A stretch of 64,000 nucleotides of DNA from Acanthochlamys bracteata (lineage: Eukaryota > Streptophyta > Magnoliopsida > Pandanales > Velloziaceae). The stretch lies in assembly GCA_019914995.1 (NCBI GenBank), contig CM034129.1, positions 10,719,725 to 10,783,724 on the forward strand, written 5' to 3'. Every line of letters begins with the position of its first letter. The stretch's first letter is position 1. The notes beneath the pieces were generated by a model that worked only from the letters and a program-made list of their open reading frames with translations, did not search any database and was not told the DNA's origin. Shown here piece by piece: positions 21,400 through 35,096 of the stretch. The position numbers and the translations under genes are program-made.

Positions 21400-23432
21400 G
21401 CATGAATTGAAAAAATTAAAATGGAGTGGAGGATCTGTTAGCTAATCTTAATAATTATATGCACATTTAAGATTTAGAAAAACAAAACAAAATTTACATA
21501 ATATTTTAAATAATGTAAGAAGGAATAAAATAAATCAATAAATAAATGATATATATATATATATTATGTTTCAAACTAAAAGAATAAATTTATTTCTAAA
21601 AAATCTTAACAACTAACTATGTTTTAAAAAATTACTTTATTAAGCAAATCGAAATAACCCCTTCGAGTTAACTTCTGGACTGATTGTTGGCTGAGATAGA
21701 TGTGGTCCTTTTTAAAAAGAAAAGGTAGTCCATTATCTTATGGCATTTGCATTAATTTAATATATCTTCTGTTCATGATATTATTCATGAGCGTGCTTGG
21801 CATCTAGCTATAATTATTTAGTTGCTTTATTTTTAGATTAAGTTAAAATTTTACATTATAATTTTTTTATTTTATTTTTAGTATTTTAAAATATTAAAAA
21901 TATAAAATTTATTTTTTAACAAATTAAAATATATTTTAAAAAAATTATTTTATCTGATGACGACAGACAGATCGGGCCCTACACTGTTTATGGTCGACCT
22001 ACAGTACAACTCAAATCAAAATTTATGATAATCTCTTTTCTAACAAGAAATCACTGAACGCATATTCAAAAAGGTTTATGATAGTCTCTGTTTCTTAAAA
22101 GAATGTTCGAAAAGGTTCGTGTTTTGGACGCACATTAAGAATGTGTTTTAATTAATATAAAATAAGTTTTATAAAATTAAAAGTTTCATTAAGTTAAAAC
22201 TCGATGAAAATAAAATTAATAAATTAATGACTTTGTAAAGAATTGAAATATAAAAAAGAAATTTAGATTTAAAATTCGGTCAAAAATAAAAATTTTGTAT
22301 AATTAAAACCCTCTCTAATTCAATAATTGTTCAAGTTGAAGCATATTACTTACTAATTGGTAAAGTATCGTATTCATTTTATTTAATAGTATCCACTTGC
22401 GTAGTACTATATATAGAGGAGTACAATATTCATTTTCATGTTAGCATAAATAATATGTTTCAATTATAATTTAACTAAAATTAACTGTCAATTTTACTTT
22501 ATATAATTTAATTATCATTTTAAAATTTTATTTTATCAATTTTTATTTCTATAATAATGTACTTTCGCAAAGGCTCTAAAAACATATTTATCTTGAAATA
22601 AATTCATATTTTAAGATAAAATTTTAAAAATAAAATTTAAATATTATAAAAATATATTTTAGTAAAATAATTTATTTTATTTATTTGAAAATTGATTAAC
22701 AAAGGTTTTAAAAATATTTTTGTGGATCGTTAAATAAACCCTAATGAACAATAGAGTCCGACTATTTTAAGACGTATTTACTAATGCTCTAAATTTATTT
22801 TTTTAAGTTCAATTTTAATATAAAATATATATATAAATTAAAATAAATTTTTTTTAATAATTTTTTTTAAAAAAATTATGTTTAAATTTTACTATAATAT
22901 TAAATTAATATATAATTTTATTTTTTATTAAATTTTATTTTTTATTTAATTTTCAAAAAATTAATTTCATTCATTTTATCTACAAATTAAAGACGCTCTT
23001 AGTGGTACTAGTAACAACTGTTTCGATTTCTTCCGAGTCAAAACTTCCGAGACACAGACAAGAACAACAACGTGGGAATCACGTGAGCATATGCTTCTGA
23101 TGGTCTGATGAGTCAGGATTCAGAGAGGACCGTGACTTCTACAAAGAAACTACCAGCCTAAATGTAGGAACCACCTTTTGCCTCCATTACGTATTTGGAT
23201 TGAGCTGTACCAGCTGGTCAAATCGGCTCATGGCTTAAAAGGATCTTAAGAAATTTGCAAAATCAAGACATTAAATATTCTTTAGGAAAAAACTCAGTCT
23301 CCAAATTCCAGGTTTTCGCTTTCGCTTCCCTCGTGTAATCTATACCCTCCATCGTGTAGTCTAGTCTAGACATTAAATGGTTCTAATTTTGCAATTTCTT
23401 GCATATTAGTAAATATTTAAAATTGCTTATAA

Positions 23433-23467
<35 letters not shown>

Positions 23468-24930
23468 GTAATAAAATATTATTATGAGAATAATTGTCAA
23501 ACATGGTCTTGCTCGCTAGTAAGAGAGCTGTCGCTGTTCATGCGCTATAAAGTTTTAAGAATAGATGATATACACTATGTAGCAAAGAAATAATGATAAT
23601 AATTGTCAAACGCACAAGGTAAACTAGAGACTACTATTTAGTCTTAATGACCACCTTATACTATTATTAGTTCTGGGAAGTTTCCAGTTAATTAATAACG
23701 TATAATGGCTTAAGATGGCACCCCAAAACTGACTAAAGTTTGGTGGCAAAATAATTAAACAAAAAAAAAAAAATCTAAAACAGCAATAGATTTCGTAGAA
23801 TATAATTAAATAATGTATAAATAATATATGCATTGCGTGTTCTTGACTTTTGATTTCGTCGTTTTCTTATAGGGAAACAAAGAAAGTTGCCTTCTTGCTT
23901 ACTATTCGGAAGTACATTTAAAAAATTTTTAAATTTAAAAATAATTTCATTCTATTTTATTAAATAATAATAAAATTTTATTATGTTACATTTTTTTATA
24001 TTTTTAAAATTTTAAATAAATTTTATAAATTATTGTAAATTTTTTAATATAAAATTAATAAGTAAAATTTTTTAAATGGAAAGACAAATATGCACTAATT
24101 AATACAATATTGTTACTATTATCGATTGTAGTTTGCTGTTATCTTTTGACTAAACATAGTATTTACAAAATTAAGTTGCGACATTTTGAATGTTTTCATA
24201 AGAAGAACTATAGTTTGATAAATAACTTTTAATTGACAACCAACATTAATATTTTAGAGATTTAATATAAATTATAGTTTTGTTATAAAAAAATAAAATT
24301 ATATATATAAATTTATTTAAAATAATTTATTTATACTTTGTAAATATAAATATTAAAAAAATTTATCAAAATATATAAAAAAATTTTTAAATAAAAAATA
24401 TTTTATAGGTTGAGCTAACGTCCGCACAGCCCAGTCAAAGAAATTCATTTGATTCAACAAACGAAAACTCATTTTCTTATTCGAAGTTAATATATATTAA
24501 TCTATTTCTATTTTATGGATTTTATTTTACTTATTTTTATATCAAAATTAGTTCATCCAAATTTAATTTAACTCACTTTTTATTATTAAATATACATAAA
24601 ACAATCCAAATAATATTAGTAATTTCTAATCAATTCAGTCAAGTCAACAAACATCTGCTACACTGCAGATTTAAAAAATAAAGCTGATAAAAAAAGAATT
24701 TTAGTAATAGATAATCACACGAAAGTACTTAGGTGGCCAACTCCATTAACCAGTAACAAGGGCGTAAGGTATTACTAACTAATTATTATTAATATTTTAT
24801 TTTATAAAATACTTGATGTTGTTGGAATGACGATGTCAAACAAATAAAAATGGATTCTGAAAATTATTGAATAAAAAATAATAGATTTTACTTATTATTA
24901 ATTATAAGTAAAATTTTACTTTTACCCTTG
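21400..24930. other. Gene-free AT-rich DNA
   Basis: About 3.5 kb without a supported gene. It contains (AT)n at about 21551-21563, an AAT trinucleotide run at about 23432-23467, diverged AT-rich repeat copies (about 21800-21960, 22570-22735, 23905-24085) and a GC-richer island at about 23000-23370 that has no open frame. Confidence 0.5.
23432..23467. repeat. (AAT)n microsatellite
   Basis: About eleven to twelve uninterrupted AAT units in AT-rich intergenic DNA. Confidence 0.9.
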
Positions 24931-24991
24931 AAATGGTGTGCTTTATTCAACTTCGCCAACAACCGCGCAGCCTACCAACTCTCCTCTTCTC

Positions 24992-24999
24992 TATAAATA
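24992..24999 (+). promoter_or_regulatory. TATA box of the DAHP synthase gene
   Basis: TATAAATA lies about 130 bp upstream of the chosen ATG at 25125, followed by a CT-rich leader usual in highly expressed plant genes. It lies downstream of an in-frame ATG at 24933, which argues against use of that earlier ATG. Confidence 0.7.
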
Positions 25000-25124
25000 C
25001 CCTTCTCTACCTTTCTTCTCTATCTCCGAGCTCTACCAAACCGTTCTCTTTCTCTTTGTTCCCATTCCTTCTCTCAATAAACCCTAGACGGAGACGATCG
25101 CTATTACCACCACCAGCTGCAGCA

Positions 25125-28100
25125 ATGGCTCTCTCCGCCGGCTCCGCCGTCTCCCAACCACTCCCTAGGTTCTCCGTCGGCGGCGCTGCAACATCTCAGC
25201 CTCGATTACCGTCTTTCTTACCGTCCAGATCGACACGATCTGTTCCTCGACCGATCTCAGCCGTACACGCTGCTGAGCCAGCGAAATCAAAGCCGTCCAG
25301 CGGCGGAGCTGCGACATCACCGGCGACGAGTGCTCCGGCTAAGTCGGTTGTGTCGGGGAAATGGTCTATTGACTCGTGGAGATCGAAAAAGGCTATTCAG
25401 TTACCGGAATACCCCGACGCTGCTGAGCTCGAATCGGTGTTGAAGACGATCGAGAGTTTCCCGCCGATTGTGTTCGCGGGAGAAGCGAAGCATTTGGAAG
25501 AACGGCTCGGTGAGGCGGCAATGGGCCGGGCATTCCTACTTCAAGGAGGAGATTGTGCTGAGAGTTTCAAGGAGTTTAATGCTAATAACATCAGGGATAC
25601 CTTCAGGATTCTGCTTCAGATGGGAGCTGTTCTTATGTTCGGTGGCCAGGTCCCTGTTATCAAGGTAATGATTAATTCTTCATTAGTGGAGATTTTAGTC
25701 AAGCTATTCTGTTGTCTATAATTGATGGATTGCGTTCTGTTCTCGGAATTTAGTGATTATTAATTTTCTGGTCTTGCTTCTGGGTTCTTATTCAGTAGGT
25801 AGGTTGTAGAGGGATTGAGATTTCTGAATATAGTTGTCTAGTTTGGATGATTCTGAGCTAAAATACTAATATAATGTAATAGTGTGTTTCCTTATTGTTA
25901 AAGTCTAGAAAACATCCTTTCTAATAAGTTTGGAAAGTTCCTTTGAGGTTTGTTTGTAAAATTGCAATAGAATCAGTTCTTGTCATTGTTATGAACCTAA
26001 AGTCTCAGATATTTGTCTCCGACATTACAGTTGTCATCCTTAAGTTAATGTGTGAAAGATATTTTCTGTATTCATGTGGTTCTTAATTTGGGTATTGTAG
26101 GTTGGAAGAATGGCAGGCCAGTTTGCAAAGCCAAGGTCGGACCCATTTGAAGAGAGGGGTGGTGTTAAATTGCCAAGCTACAGGGGTGACAATATTAACG
26201 GGGATGATTTCACTGAGAAGTCAAGGGTTCCAGACCCACAGAGGATGATCCGGGCATACTGCCAGGCTGCAGCAACACTGAACCTTCTCCGGGCATTTGC
26301 CACTGGAGGATATTCAGCTATGCAGCGTGTCACACAGTGGAACCTTGACTTTACCGAGCACAGTGAGCAGGGTGATAGGTATTACTCTCAAATTTGAACT
26401 TTTGCTTTTTTGTCACTTGGTTACATGTTCAATTCATTAGGAAAGATCAAGTTAGGGCTCCCTTCATGAGGACTTAGCTTGTGAAATGCATAATATGCTA
26501 TCGCGGACTACATTGGAACTGGTCAAACTGTTGGTTAATAGAAATCTAAATGCTTTTCTGGTGTCACAACAGCTTCGTTGTTTTGGCAACAAAAAAAAAA
26601 TAAGATTTATTTTAGCTATCGAACGAACATCTCAAAGTTAATGTTTATTTTTGTTTCCTGTCAGTGCATTAACCTTTTGTATATTTCCTAAATAGGTATC
26701 GTGAGTTGGCTCATCGTGTAGATGAGGCGCTGGGTTTTATGGCAGCTGCAGGTCTTACTGTTGACCACCCCATCATGACCACCACTGACTTTTGGACATC
26801 ACATGAATGCCTCCTGCTGCCATATGAGCAGGCACTCACTCGTCAGGACTCCACAACTGGCCTCTACTATGACTGTTCTGCCCACATGCTCTGGGTTGGT
26901 GAGCGTACTCGCCAGCTTGATGGTGCTCATGTAGAGTTCCTCCGTGGTGTGGCCAATCCCCTTGGTATCAAGGTACTGAATATGATTGAAAGTAGTGAAG
27001 ACTCGTGCCATTATCTTCTATTTAGAATTCATAAATGATGGATGGATGAATTTTACAGGTGAGTGACAAGATGGATCCTAACGAGCTGGTGAAGCTGATT
27101 GAGATCCTCAACCCAACCAATAAGCCTGGAAGAATAACCATCATTACAAGGATGGGAGCTGAGAACATGAGAGTGAAACTCCCTCACTTGATCAGGGCTG
27201 TCCGTCGGGCTGGGCAGATTGTCACCTGGGTGAGTGACCCCATGCATGGAAACACCATCAAAGCTCCCTCTGGTCTGAAGACACGCCCCTTCGATTCAAT
27301 CCTGGTATAAGTCTCTTACAACTTCAGTGTTTGTTTCTTGATCATGTTCTTATAATCATATCGTTTTATTTCTTTGAGATATTTCTGTGCTTAGCTTTCA
27401 TGTTTTGATTGTTGTATGCAAAATTCTTGTGAATATATGACCTCTCTATTGTATTCTAGCAAGCTGCTAATTGACTCCAAGTAGAATCAATTTAGTTTTG
27501 GATATGTAAGTTCTTATATTGGACTACACTTGGTAGGAAGCATGAGAACATCAATTTGTCGAAATCTTGAATAGTGTTAGACAATTATGCAGTTTTGGAT
27601 TAATTATTACCTAGGACTGAGAGGCGATTATGAATGGGTCACCAATGGCCAACTTTTTTTAGTGCCCATGTGGTGGGACCACAACTCCATCAGTGCGGTG
27701 GACTAGTTGGTGGCTATCGACCTGATAATTAGGAATAGGAGTCACTTGCACCTAATACCTTTTTAGTGGTCATGTTGAGTACATTGGGCAGCCGCCTCTG
27801 TGGTAGGGTTAGGTATCATTTCGCTGGACCTCTAATGGATGATGATAACCTATATTTGTCTTCATATACATTATACGGAACTCATATTAGTAGTATTGAA
27901 CTAAGAATTTGAGAAAAGGTACAAAGTAGAAAATATGTTGAAAATTGTTCCTGGTTGTCTTGGCTAGAGATTTGTTTATGTAAGAATTATGTGATTTAAT
28001 CCTTGCTGCTTTTTGTTGATTAATCATAAGCCATAAATAGGTCTAATTTGTTGATGACCTGGCCATTAACTGTTATATAAGACTAGCCAGTTTTGTTAAC

Positions 28101-28404
28101 TGGAATCTTGTTCTGATTGCAGGCGGAAGTCCGGGCATTCTTTGACGTTCACGAGCAGGAAGGCAGTGCCCCAGGAGGAGTGCACTTGGAGATGACAGGT
28201 CAGAATGTGACCGAGTGCATTGGTGGGTCCAAGGTCGTAACCTTTGACGACCTCAACTCTCGCTACCATACCCACTGTGACCCAAGGCTCAACGCCTCCC
28301 AGTCTCTGGAGCTGGCATTCGTCATTGCGGAGAGGCTCAGGAAGAGAAGAATCCGCGCCCCACGCCAAGACCCCTTACCCGCATTGTCCTCCATGGGGTT
28401 ATAA
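25125..28404 (+). CDS. 3-deoxy-D-arabino-heptulosonate 7-phosphate synthase, class II, plastid
   Basis: Five exons: 25125-25664, 26101-26378, 26696-26972, 27059-27304 and 28123-28404, giving 540 residues, normal length. It joins phosphoenolpyruvate and erythrose 4-phosphate, the entry step of the shikimate pathway in the plastid stroma. A Ser/Ala/Pro-rich transit peptide covers about residues 1-70. Class II motifs follow: [10 protein letters not shown] (metal Cys), [45 protein letters not shown] (metal His), [15 protein letters not shown] (metal Glu) and [15 protein letters not shown] (metal Asp). All splice sites are GT-AG. The open frame continues upstream to an ATG at 24933, before the TATA box; I chose 25125 because the transit peptide of homologues starts MALS-like. 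The third intron is only 86 bp and the fourth is 818 bp. Nothing is damaged. Confidence 0.97.
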
Positions 28405-29356
28405 GGAAGAATTAGACTCGTACCATTCTCACGGAAGCTTAATTATTTCTTGAGGAGTACTATAACTTAAAAACAATTGGACTTGGAAGTGTATTATTCT
28501 GTTCTTTTCTTTTTTGTGTATGTATGTGACGCTTATATTATGTATACTTAAGAAGTCCGATGCTGGTGTTTGAGAAGAGAATAAAAGCAAAGAACGCGGA
28601 GTCTGTAGCGTCTCATGTAAATCTGCGGAAGAGGAATTAGGTTAGAGTTTTGGTTGGTCGTCTGGTTGGTGGGGAAGTGTTAAGGCTCCCCTTGCTGTAG
28701 ACCCAGGAACTACATAATAGAATATGGTAATTTCCACCCGCTCTGCATTAGCTTTTTGTTATTTGGTTTGCTGTTACGAGTACCGAGAAGGCCTCCCGTC
28801 TTCTATACCATCCGTACAAGATTTCTGAAAAAGACAGCAACATCGTGCCACCAGCCAAGCTTCCAAGAAAACAACTACCACATACAATACCAACCTTCCT
28901 TTTAGGAAAGACGGGCACAAACGTGAAAGCATCATATCTGCCAGTCAAACATCAGCGTCAAAACCTATTGAGGAGCTTAAAGGGGCAGGCAAACACTTCT
29001 ACAATAAACCTAATGGTAACAGCTCAATATAGGCCAAGAAATACTATAGAGGACTAAAGAAGTTGGAACAACAACACATTCTAACACCAAAGCAGAAAAC
29101 GGCAACTACGCCTTCAAACACAGTTTCCATAAAGTCTTTTTTAAATAAACTAGCACGGGAGTCAAAAGATCATCGTAAAAGTTACTTGGAAACAATAACC
29201 AGTAAATGATGTTCTAACTAAACTAAGAAGTCAGAGTTAATAAATGTGAAACAAAGCTGCCTGAAAAATTCAATAGTTCAACTTACAACATACAGCCAAT
29301 ACTGACATGAAAGTCATTTTCTGCCAGTAAATTCCAAAATTTGCTGCTCTTAATAC
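28405..29356. other. Convergent 3' flanks of DAHP synthase and PABN genes
   Basis: Contains the 3' UTR of the DAHP synthase gene (to about 28730) and that of the minus-strand PABN gene. No extra gene was seen; short frames here have no recognisable motif. Confidence 0.5.
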
Positions 29357-32300
29357 TTAATAGTAAGGACTATAGCGCATTGGCCTCCTGAACCTGGGAA
29401 CTTTCCTGCACGAAATCAAAAACATGTTCAGATAGTAAAGATTAAAAATGCATTCAAAATACGTGTTTCTAATTTGAACTAACCCGTATCCATAAGGAGA
29501 GTAGAAATAAGGTGGTACATAAGGCCCCCTGAAATGGTAACCCATGTAAGGATTGAACCGTCGAGCTCGGTACTGCTTCATTCCAGGTACATTGGTGCGT
29601 TTAGCAGCAACCTGCAAGTCAAGTCTCAAGACTGTCAGCAAATCATCAGCCAATTTCAGAAGAACTTACAGCAAACCATGCATGCAATGAACCTTTATCT
29701 GACGACCGTGTAATTCCGATTCATTCAATTGGGCAGCCTCTTGAACAGCCTCGACTTCCAGAAACTCTACATAAGCATAACCCTTGGGTTGGCCAAACTT
29801 ATCAGTCAGAATGGTGACCCTGTTAACAGTTCCACATGCCTGGAAATGCTGTTGCACTTCCTCAGGGGTGCAAGCATAGTCCACCTGCAATTATCCAAAT
29901 AGTTGATATCTAGAATTAGAGCATGCTAAAAACATAATTGACAAGAATCTCTATGACTGGGTAATTTCTTTTTAAAACTCCTGCAATTATCACATAGTCA
30001 CAAAGCATCACTTTTGTTGCTAGATTTTCCTCCATTACGTCCATTCTTAAACTCGCAATACGATATAACTATCCGCACAACTAGCACCTCCGCATCTTAT
30101 AAGCTTACCGTTCAAACTCAACAAAATAAAAATCAACTTTCAGCTTTATTTAGCAAAAGAGTATCATAACTAGCTTGTTTCTCTTCAAAAGGCAGTATTG
30201 TCCTCTGATTTTGAGTAGAATTGCAGCTTGTTCTTACAAGCAAAAAGTCTGACAACCCCCTCAATAATTTTAGTAAACAAGCCCAACTCCCCCCTCAATA
30301 ACATCTAAGCCTCATTCCACAACAAAACAAAATGTGGTTACCTAGTAGTCATACTCCTACAGATTCCAAGATGTATATAGTCATATTCCTAGTAGACAGT
30401 ACATAACAGAAAATATTCCTCTCTAACTCATTGAGATACCTGCAGCAAACAGTTGGCGCATGACAAGATAGTCAAACTAAGTTCTCTCAAACTGGTTTGT
30501 TAGTTGCAAGGTGATGGACCATAAGCCATGCTCTAATAGATGGAGTCCAATCCGTGAATGAAATCAAAGCTAAAGCATAGAAGTACCAAGGATAATGAAG
30601 TTGCGGAAACAATAAGAAAAAGGAAAGACACAATGAATAAAGATGAAGAAACTTGGGCCTCTCACCATATGCAGACTTAATGGCTCCATGTCTCCAAACA
30701 GAAATGCCAGCCAACGGCCAGGCAAAATAAAACTTAACAGGAAGCTCCACCACACCAGTGCAGCAAATGACCAAGTCAACTTTGAAATCCACCTTTGTGT
30801 ATGCCCTTTTGCACTAGCATATTATTTTCTCCATAAACCTTCATCTCTTCCATAAGTCCTAATTTCTAAATTTCTCTTTTTCACAATTTTTGTTTGGCCT
30901 TTGCTTTTTTTGGCCTTCCTACTTTTTTTTTCTCTCTTTTACTTCTTTTTTTTTTCTCAAGAACTAGAAATCTATATGGCAGTCTCACACAAGTTCTTTT
31001 ATAACCTCTTGCCACAGATATTCTAAATGATAGACTCTAGCATCAGAAGCATACAATTGAGAAAGTCAAAGATTGAGAAGTACCCTGCGACCAATGTCAG
31101 AAATCGAGTCAAAATCTACACAGATACTAAAGAGCCAGTTAAAGCATGACAGATATAGAATACAGAGAGAAAACTATCCAATATTAGTCAGAAAAATACA
31201 CCATTCATGAAAATAGAAGCAGAGAGTAAAATCAGAAAAAGGAAAACTTTGAAACCGAACTAGTCAGGAAAGTCTAACAAATAACATCCAAATGTTCAAA
31301 GGTAATGTAGCAACTTCAGTATGCTAATTTTGAATGCTACCAATCTATATGAATGCATACAACAAGCAATACTAGTTCTACCTATTAGCTCTCAGAAATG
31401 TTCATCATGACATCCCGAGCAACATATCGACCATAATTTCACTTCAATATCCACAGGCAGCTTGCAGCAGAACACATAATTCTATGATTATCTTGTACTT
31501 GAAGAAGCTTCTTTCCTTAAGACCCTTCACTAAACCACTACACTTGCCATATACTTTCTTCTTTTAACTTCAACTTACACACCTAAGCATCCTTTGGTTT
31601 GCATCTTAAGGAGAACATTTTGAAAAAGAGCAACTAGTATTATACATACAGGATTCAACTTCAATATTCTGGGACTCCCCCATGTCAGTCATCAGCTCAA
31701 CATTTCATCCTTATAGAAAATGAGAAGGCAAACTAAAAAATATAAATGAAAAGCAATAAGTTGCTAAGACATAATGCGCCATCAACAAGCATATTAAATA
31801 TTTATTATATAAGCCCCACAAATGCTGTACATAAATTAAACCTTGCCATTAAAAGTTGTATTTAAGACCTGCATAACGCACATGGATAAAATGAAAGTAC
31901 TAGTTCAAAGTAAAAGCACTCACATTTCCAACAAACACGGATCGGGAATCAGCTTCCTCCTTACTTGCTTGAGAAGCAGAGGCACCAGCGGGATCTGCTA
32001 ACAGATAATTAAATTAAAATTTCCAACCTCAACACAAAAAAATATGTAGTCCTTATACAACTACATAGTGAATACAACACCAATACAATCAGAAAGAAGT
32101 GTTATGAAAGCTGTGCTACAAAAAACAAAGGGTAACAGCCAGAGATGGAGTATATTACAGCTTTGGATAAGAACAAATACGATTATATTATTAAGTTGCT
32201 ATTAAGTTTCACAAATTTATAAAAACCACAGATCGTATTCTGATGGATAAATTGTTAAATTTCCTTCAAGATAGAAGAAGTGTACTATGCTGTTTATCAT

Positions 32301-32959
32301 GCAAGAGCCCTCCTATTAATATTCTAAACCTGATGGCAATGCCCCATTATGCCCTTTGCAAAGCAAGACCATAACAACATACGCGAACAAATTCGGTTTT
32401 AAGAACGAGATCAAGCAACTCTAGTCCATTAAAAACTAACCTTGTACAGCACCCATTTCTTTCTCAACCTTAGCTTGCATCTCACGCAGCGCAGCAGCCT
32501 CTTCTTCCATCTCCTTGAGCCGCTTCTTCATTTCATCCAGATTTTGAAGCTATTTCATCACGAAAATAATGTCACAGTAAGAATTTTCAAAACAAAGAAA
32601 AATTCTCTCTATGCCTCAGTGGAAGCAATTTCCTAATCATCATCAGTAGTTACTAATTCTATCTACATATCAAAATGTTTCAATCCAATCTATTTATCTA
32701 ATTCCATCAAACTTCTGAATCCCTAATCTCCAAACAATCTAGGGTTTAACTTTTAACTCTTCAATCACATCAACCGAGAACAAAATTCAAACAAATTCGA
32801 AGTATCAAAAACCTTGCGCGCCTCATCATCATCATCACCGGCGCCGGACGCCTGAGCCATATCGACATCTTCGCCATTGTGAGGATCTCCTTCTCCCTCC
32901 ATGTATCCTTCTTCCGGTATATCACCACCATACACCTCGTGCTCCTCTTCTTCCATCAT
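29357..32959 (-). CDS. Nuclear polyadenylate-binding protein (PABN/PABPN1-like)
   Basis: Six coding exons: 32959-32813, 32549-32441, 31994 (or 31997)-31924, 29884-29693, 29611-29484 and 29405-29357, giving 231 or 232 residues. PABPN1 proteins bind nascent poly(A) tails in the nucleus and stimulate poly(A) polymerase. The N terminus is acidic ([12 protein letters not shown]...). A coiled coil ([18 protein letters not shown]) at about residues 53-80 precedes one RRM, with RNP2 SVFVGNVDY and RNP1 KGYAYVEF, at about 106-185. The C terminus is Arg/Tyr-rich ([17 protein letters not shown], ending MRYSPYY), as in Arabidopsis PABN1-3. The exon 3 acceptor is a NAGNAG tandem (TAGCAG) allowing one extra residue. 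Intron 3 is about 2 kb and carries no recognised gene. The call is firm. Confidence 0.95.
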
Positions 32960-33073
32960 GAAAACCTTGCCCCTCCTCTTCCACCGCAGCCGGAGAACTC
33001 TCTTCCCTCCGCCGCCGGCGATCTCTCTCTAGATTCTCAACAGGAGAAGACTAGAAGCAACGAAAATGAAATC

Positions 33074-33081
33074 TATTTATA
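33074..33081 (-). promoter_or_regulatory. TATA box of the PABN gene
   Basis: The minus strand reads TATAAATA, 115 bp upstream of the ATG at 32959. Confidence 0.65.
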
Positions 33082-33119
33082 CCGAAAGGGTATATTAATC
33101 ATTACAAGTGTAATAATTT

Positions 33120-35080
33120 AACATTTTTTAGAAATATGTTGGGCCTGTATGGGCCATCTAGTAATAGTAAGTTTTTAAATGGGTCAAGGTAGTGCTGATC
33201 CACCCGGCCAGACCGGTATTAAAGGTGAATTAAACGAACACTAAAACATCAGCTTATAAGTGATGACGGTTGTGATGAAACCACGTCTTCCAAATAATTC
33301 TCTTAACATATTCCAATAACTCTTTCGGATTTTCATCCTCTCAAATAAAAATCAAACTAGAAGTTTTTCCTTCTCCTCCTACAGCCCAACTTCTTTACAC
33401 ACCGTAATGCTATTTTATCACGGATTATATCAAAATTTCTTTCTATAACTCAACTGGTTCTTATTTGTAAATATTTTTGTTTTTAATCTGTGTTACATTA
33501 ATCCAAGATTTTACTCAACAGGTTTTTAAAAAACTTTTAAGGCAGAAATTTAGAATGTGTTTTTTTAACTATAATTAAGTTATTAAAACATAAATTACCA
33601 AAAACTAAGACTGTAAACATAAGAAATTTAATTTTTATATTTTTTATAAAAATATAAAATTAAATTGTTATATTTTATGTATTTATCTCAAATAGCAGTA
33701 ACTTGAGATATCTGTAACTACACTGATAAAGATCACCATAATTACATCAGCATCAGATCCTTTGCCTTGTTTCTATTCTCTTGTCTGTTGGTGAGGAAAG
33801 AGAACAACATTGATAATAAGAAACTAGTTCAGAATCTGCATGCTTGCAAACAAAATTAATCTGTATATTTTTCAGATGATTGAACTACTCAACTACATGG
33901 TACTGTTCTTTCTTTTCTATATTATTTGTTTTATATGTTTAATCTTCTCCACCACAAGAAAACCAAAATCATTGATAAGTTATAAAAACTTGACAATAAT
34001 CTTATTTTTTTTAAGTGCAGTCGGTTGTTTATATATTCATAAAATGTTTCTGAGAGTTAAATGGATCGATGGAATCATTGATTCACATGAGAGACAGTGA
34101 GTGATACCCAAAAAGTTAAACAGGTTCTCTTCTGTTTTGTTTTTGTTTTGTTCCTTCTCTGCAATCCAAGGAAAAGAAAAAAGGAGTTTGTAGAAGATCA
34201 CTCTTTTAGAAACAAACAGTTCTCTTGCAACAAACCAAACCAAACAAGCTTGCATTGAAGATTCGTTGACCTTTATCATCATTTAAAATTCAACACTGTT
34301 CTTATTCATTGCAAGGTTTTATTATCACTTCTTTGATTTTGAACATTTATTCACTCATTTATTATGTTTACATTCTTCTAAGAAACTCCAAAAGAGTGTT
34401 TTTTTTATTTTTCAAAAATTTTGATTCCATTCTGTTCTTTTTGTAATCTACATCACAAAACTGCATTGCATATGAACACTGCTGCAGCTTCATTTTAAAT
34501 TTGAGTTATAAAAGATGAAATCTTTTATAAATTTTCACCGACAGAGAACCAGAGCAGCAGAACAGAACACAGTAATGAACTAGTTAACAAACAGGCTCTA
34601 GCCCTTTCTCCTTGGACAGGGATGCACTGCATTGCATTGAAACCTGTTTATTAACCTCTGGTGAATTTATTGAAGGGTTTCAGAATAACTACTCAATAAG
34701 CTCTGTGTAGTAAACATCAAGTATTTAGTGCTTCGAGATTCTAGCCTAAATTTGAGTTACCTTGTTATACCATTTCTTGAAGCTCTTAGCATTGTTATGT
34801 GCTTCTTGGAATGAAAAAGTTTTTTTTTCCTTTTTACTCATTTTGTTTCACGGTGGTATTACAATCCCCTACCACCTACTAGTACAAGAGAGTCCCGTCA
34901 AATTAAATTTTAGGGACATGGACTGGTTCTTTCTTTTTCCAAATTTGCCTTGGGATCAGTGCATAAAGTTTCTCCCACCTTTGGATGGTCGCCATTGCCC
35001 CCAATACCCTGTTTGTTGTGTTTCTCTCATTAAACTCATGATAGCAACACAGCACAGGAATTCTTGATGTTCTTCCAAAT
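33120..35080. other. Intergenic region upstream of the SOSEKI gene
   Basis: Non-coding, AT-rich to moderate composition, shared by the two divergently transcribed flanking genes (PABN on minus, SOSEKI on plus). An 86-codon hydrophobic frame at 33840-34100 has no recognised motif or relatives known to me and is not called. Confidence 0.45.
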
Positions 35081-35087
35081 TCTTTAC

Positions 35088-35096
35088 TATATATAA
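35088..35096 (+). promoter_or_regulatory. TATA box of the SOSEKI gene
   Basis: TATATATAA lies about 75 bp upstream of the ATG at 35168. Confidence 0.6.

Noticed and set aside
24933-25124. Longer N terminus for DAHP synthase
   Set aside because: This ATG lies upstream of a good TATA box, and the added residues do not resemble known family starts; kept only as a finding.
33840-34100. 86-codon hydrophobic frame resembling a small membrane protein
   Set aside because: Hydrophobicity is expected from T-rich codons here; no family resemblance and no promoter or splice context.
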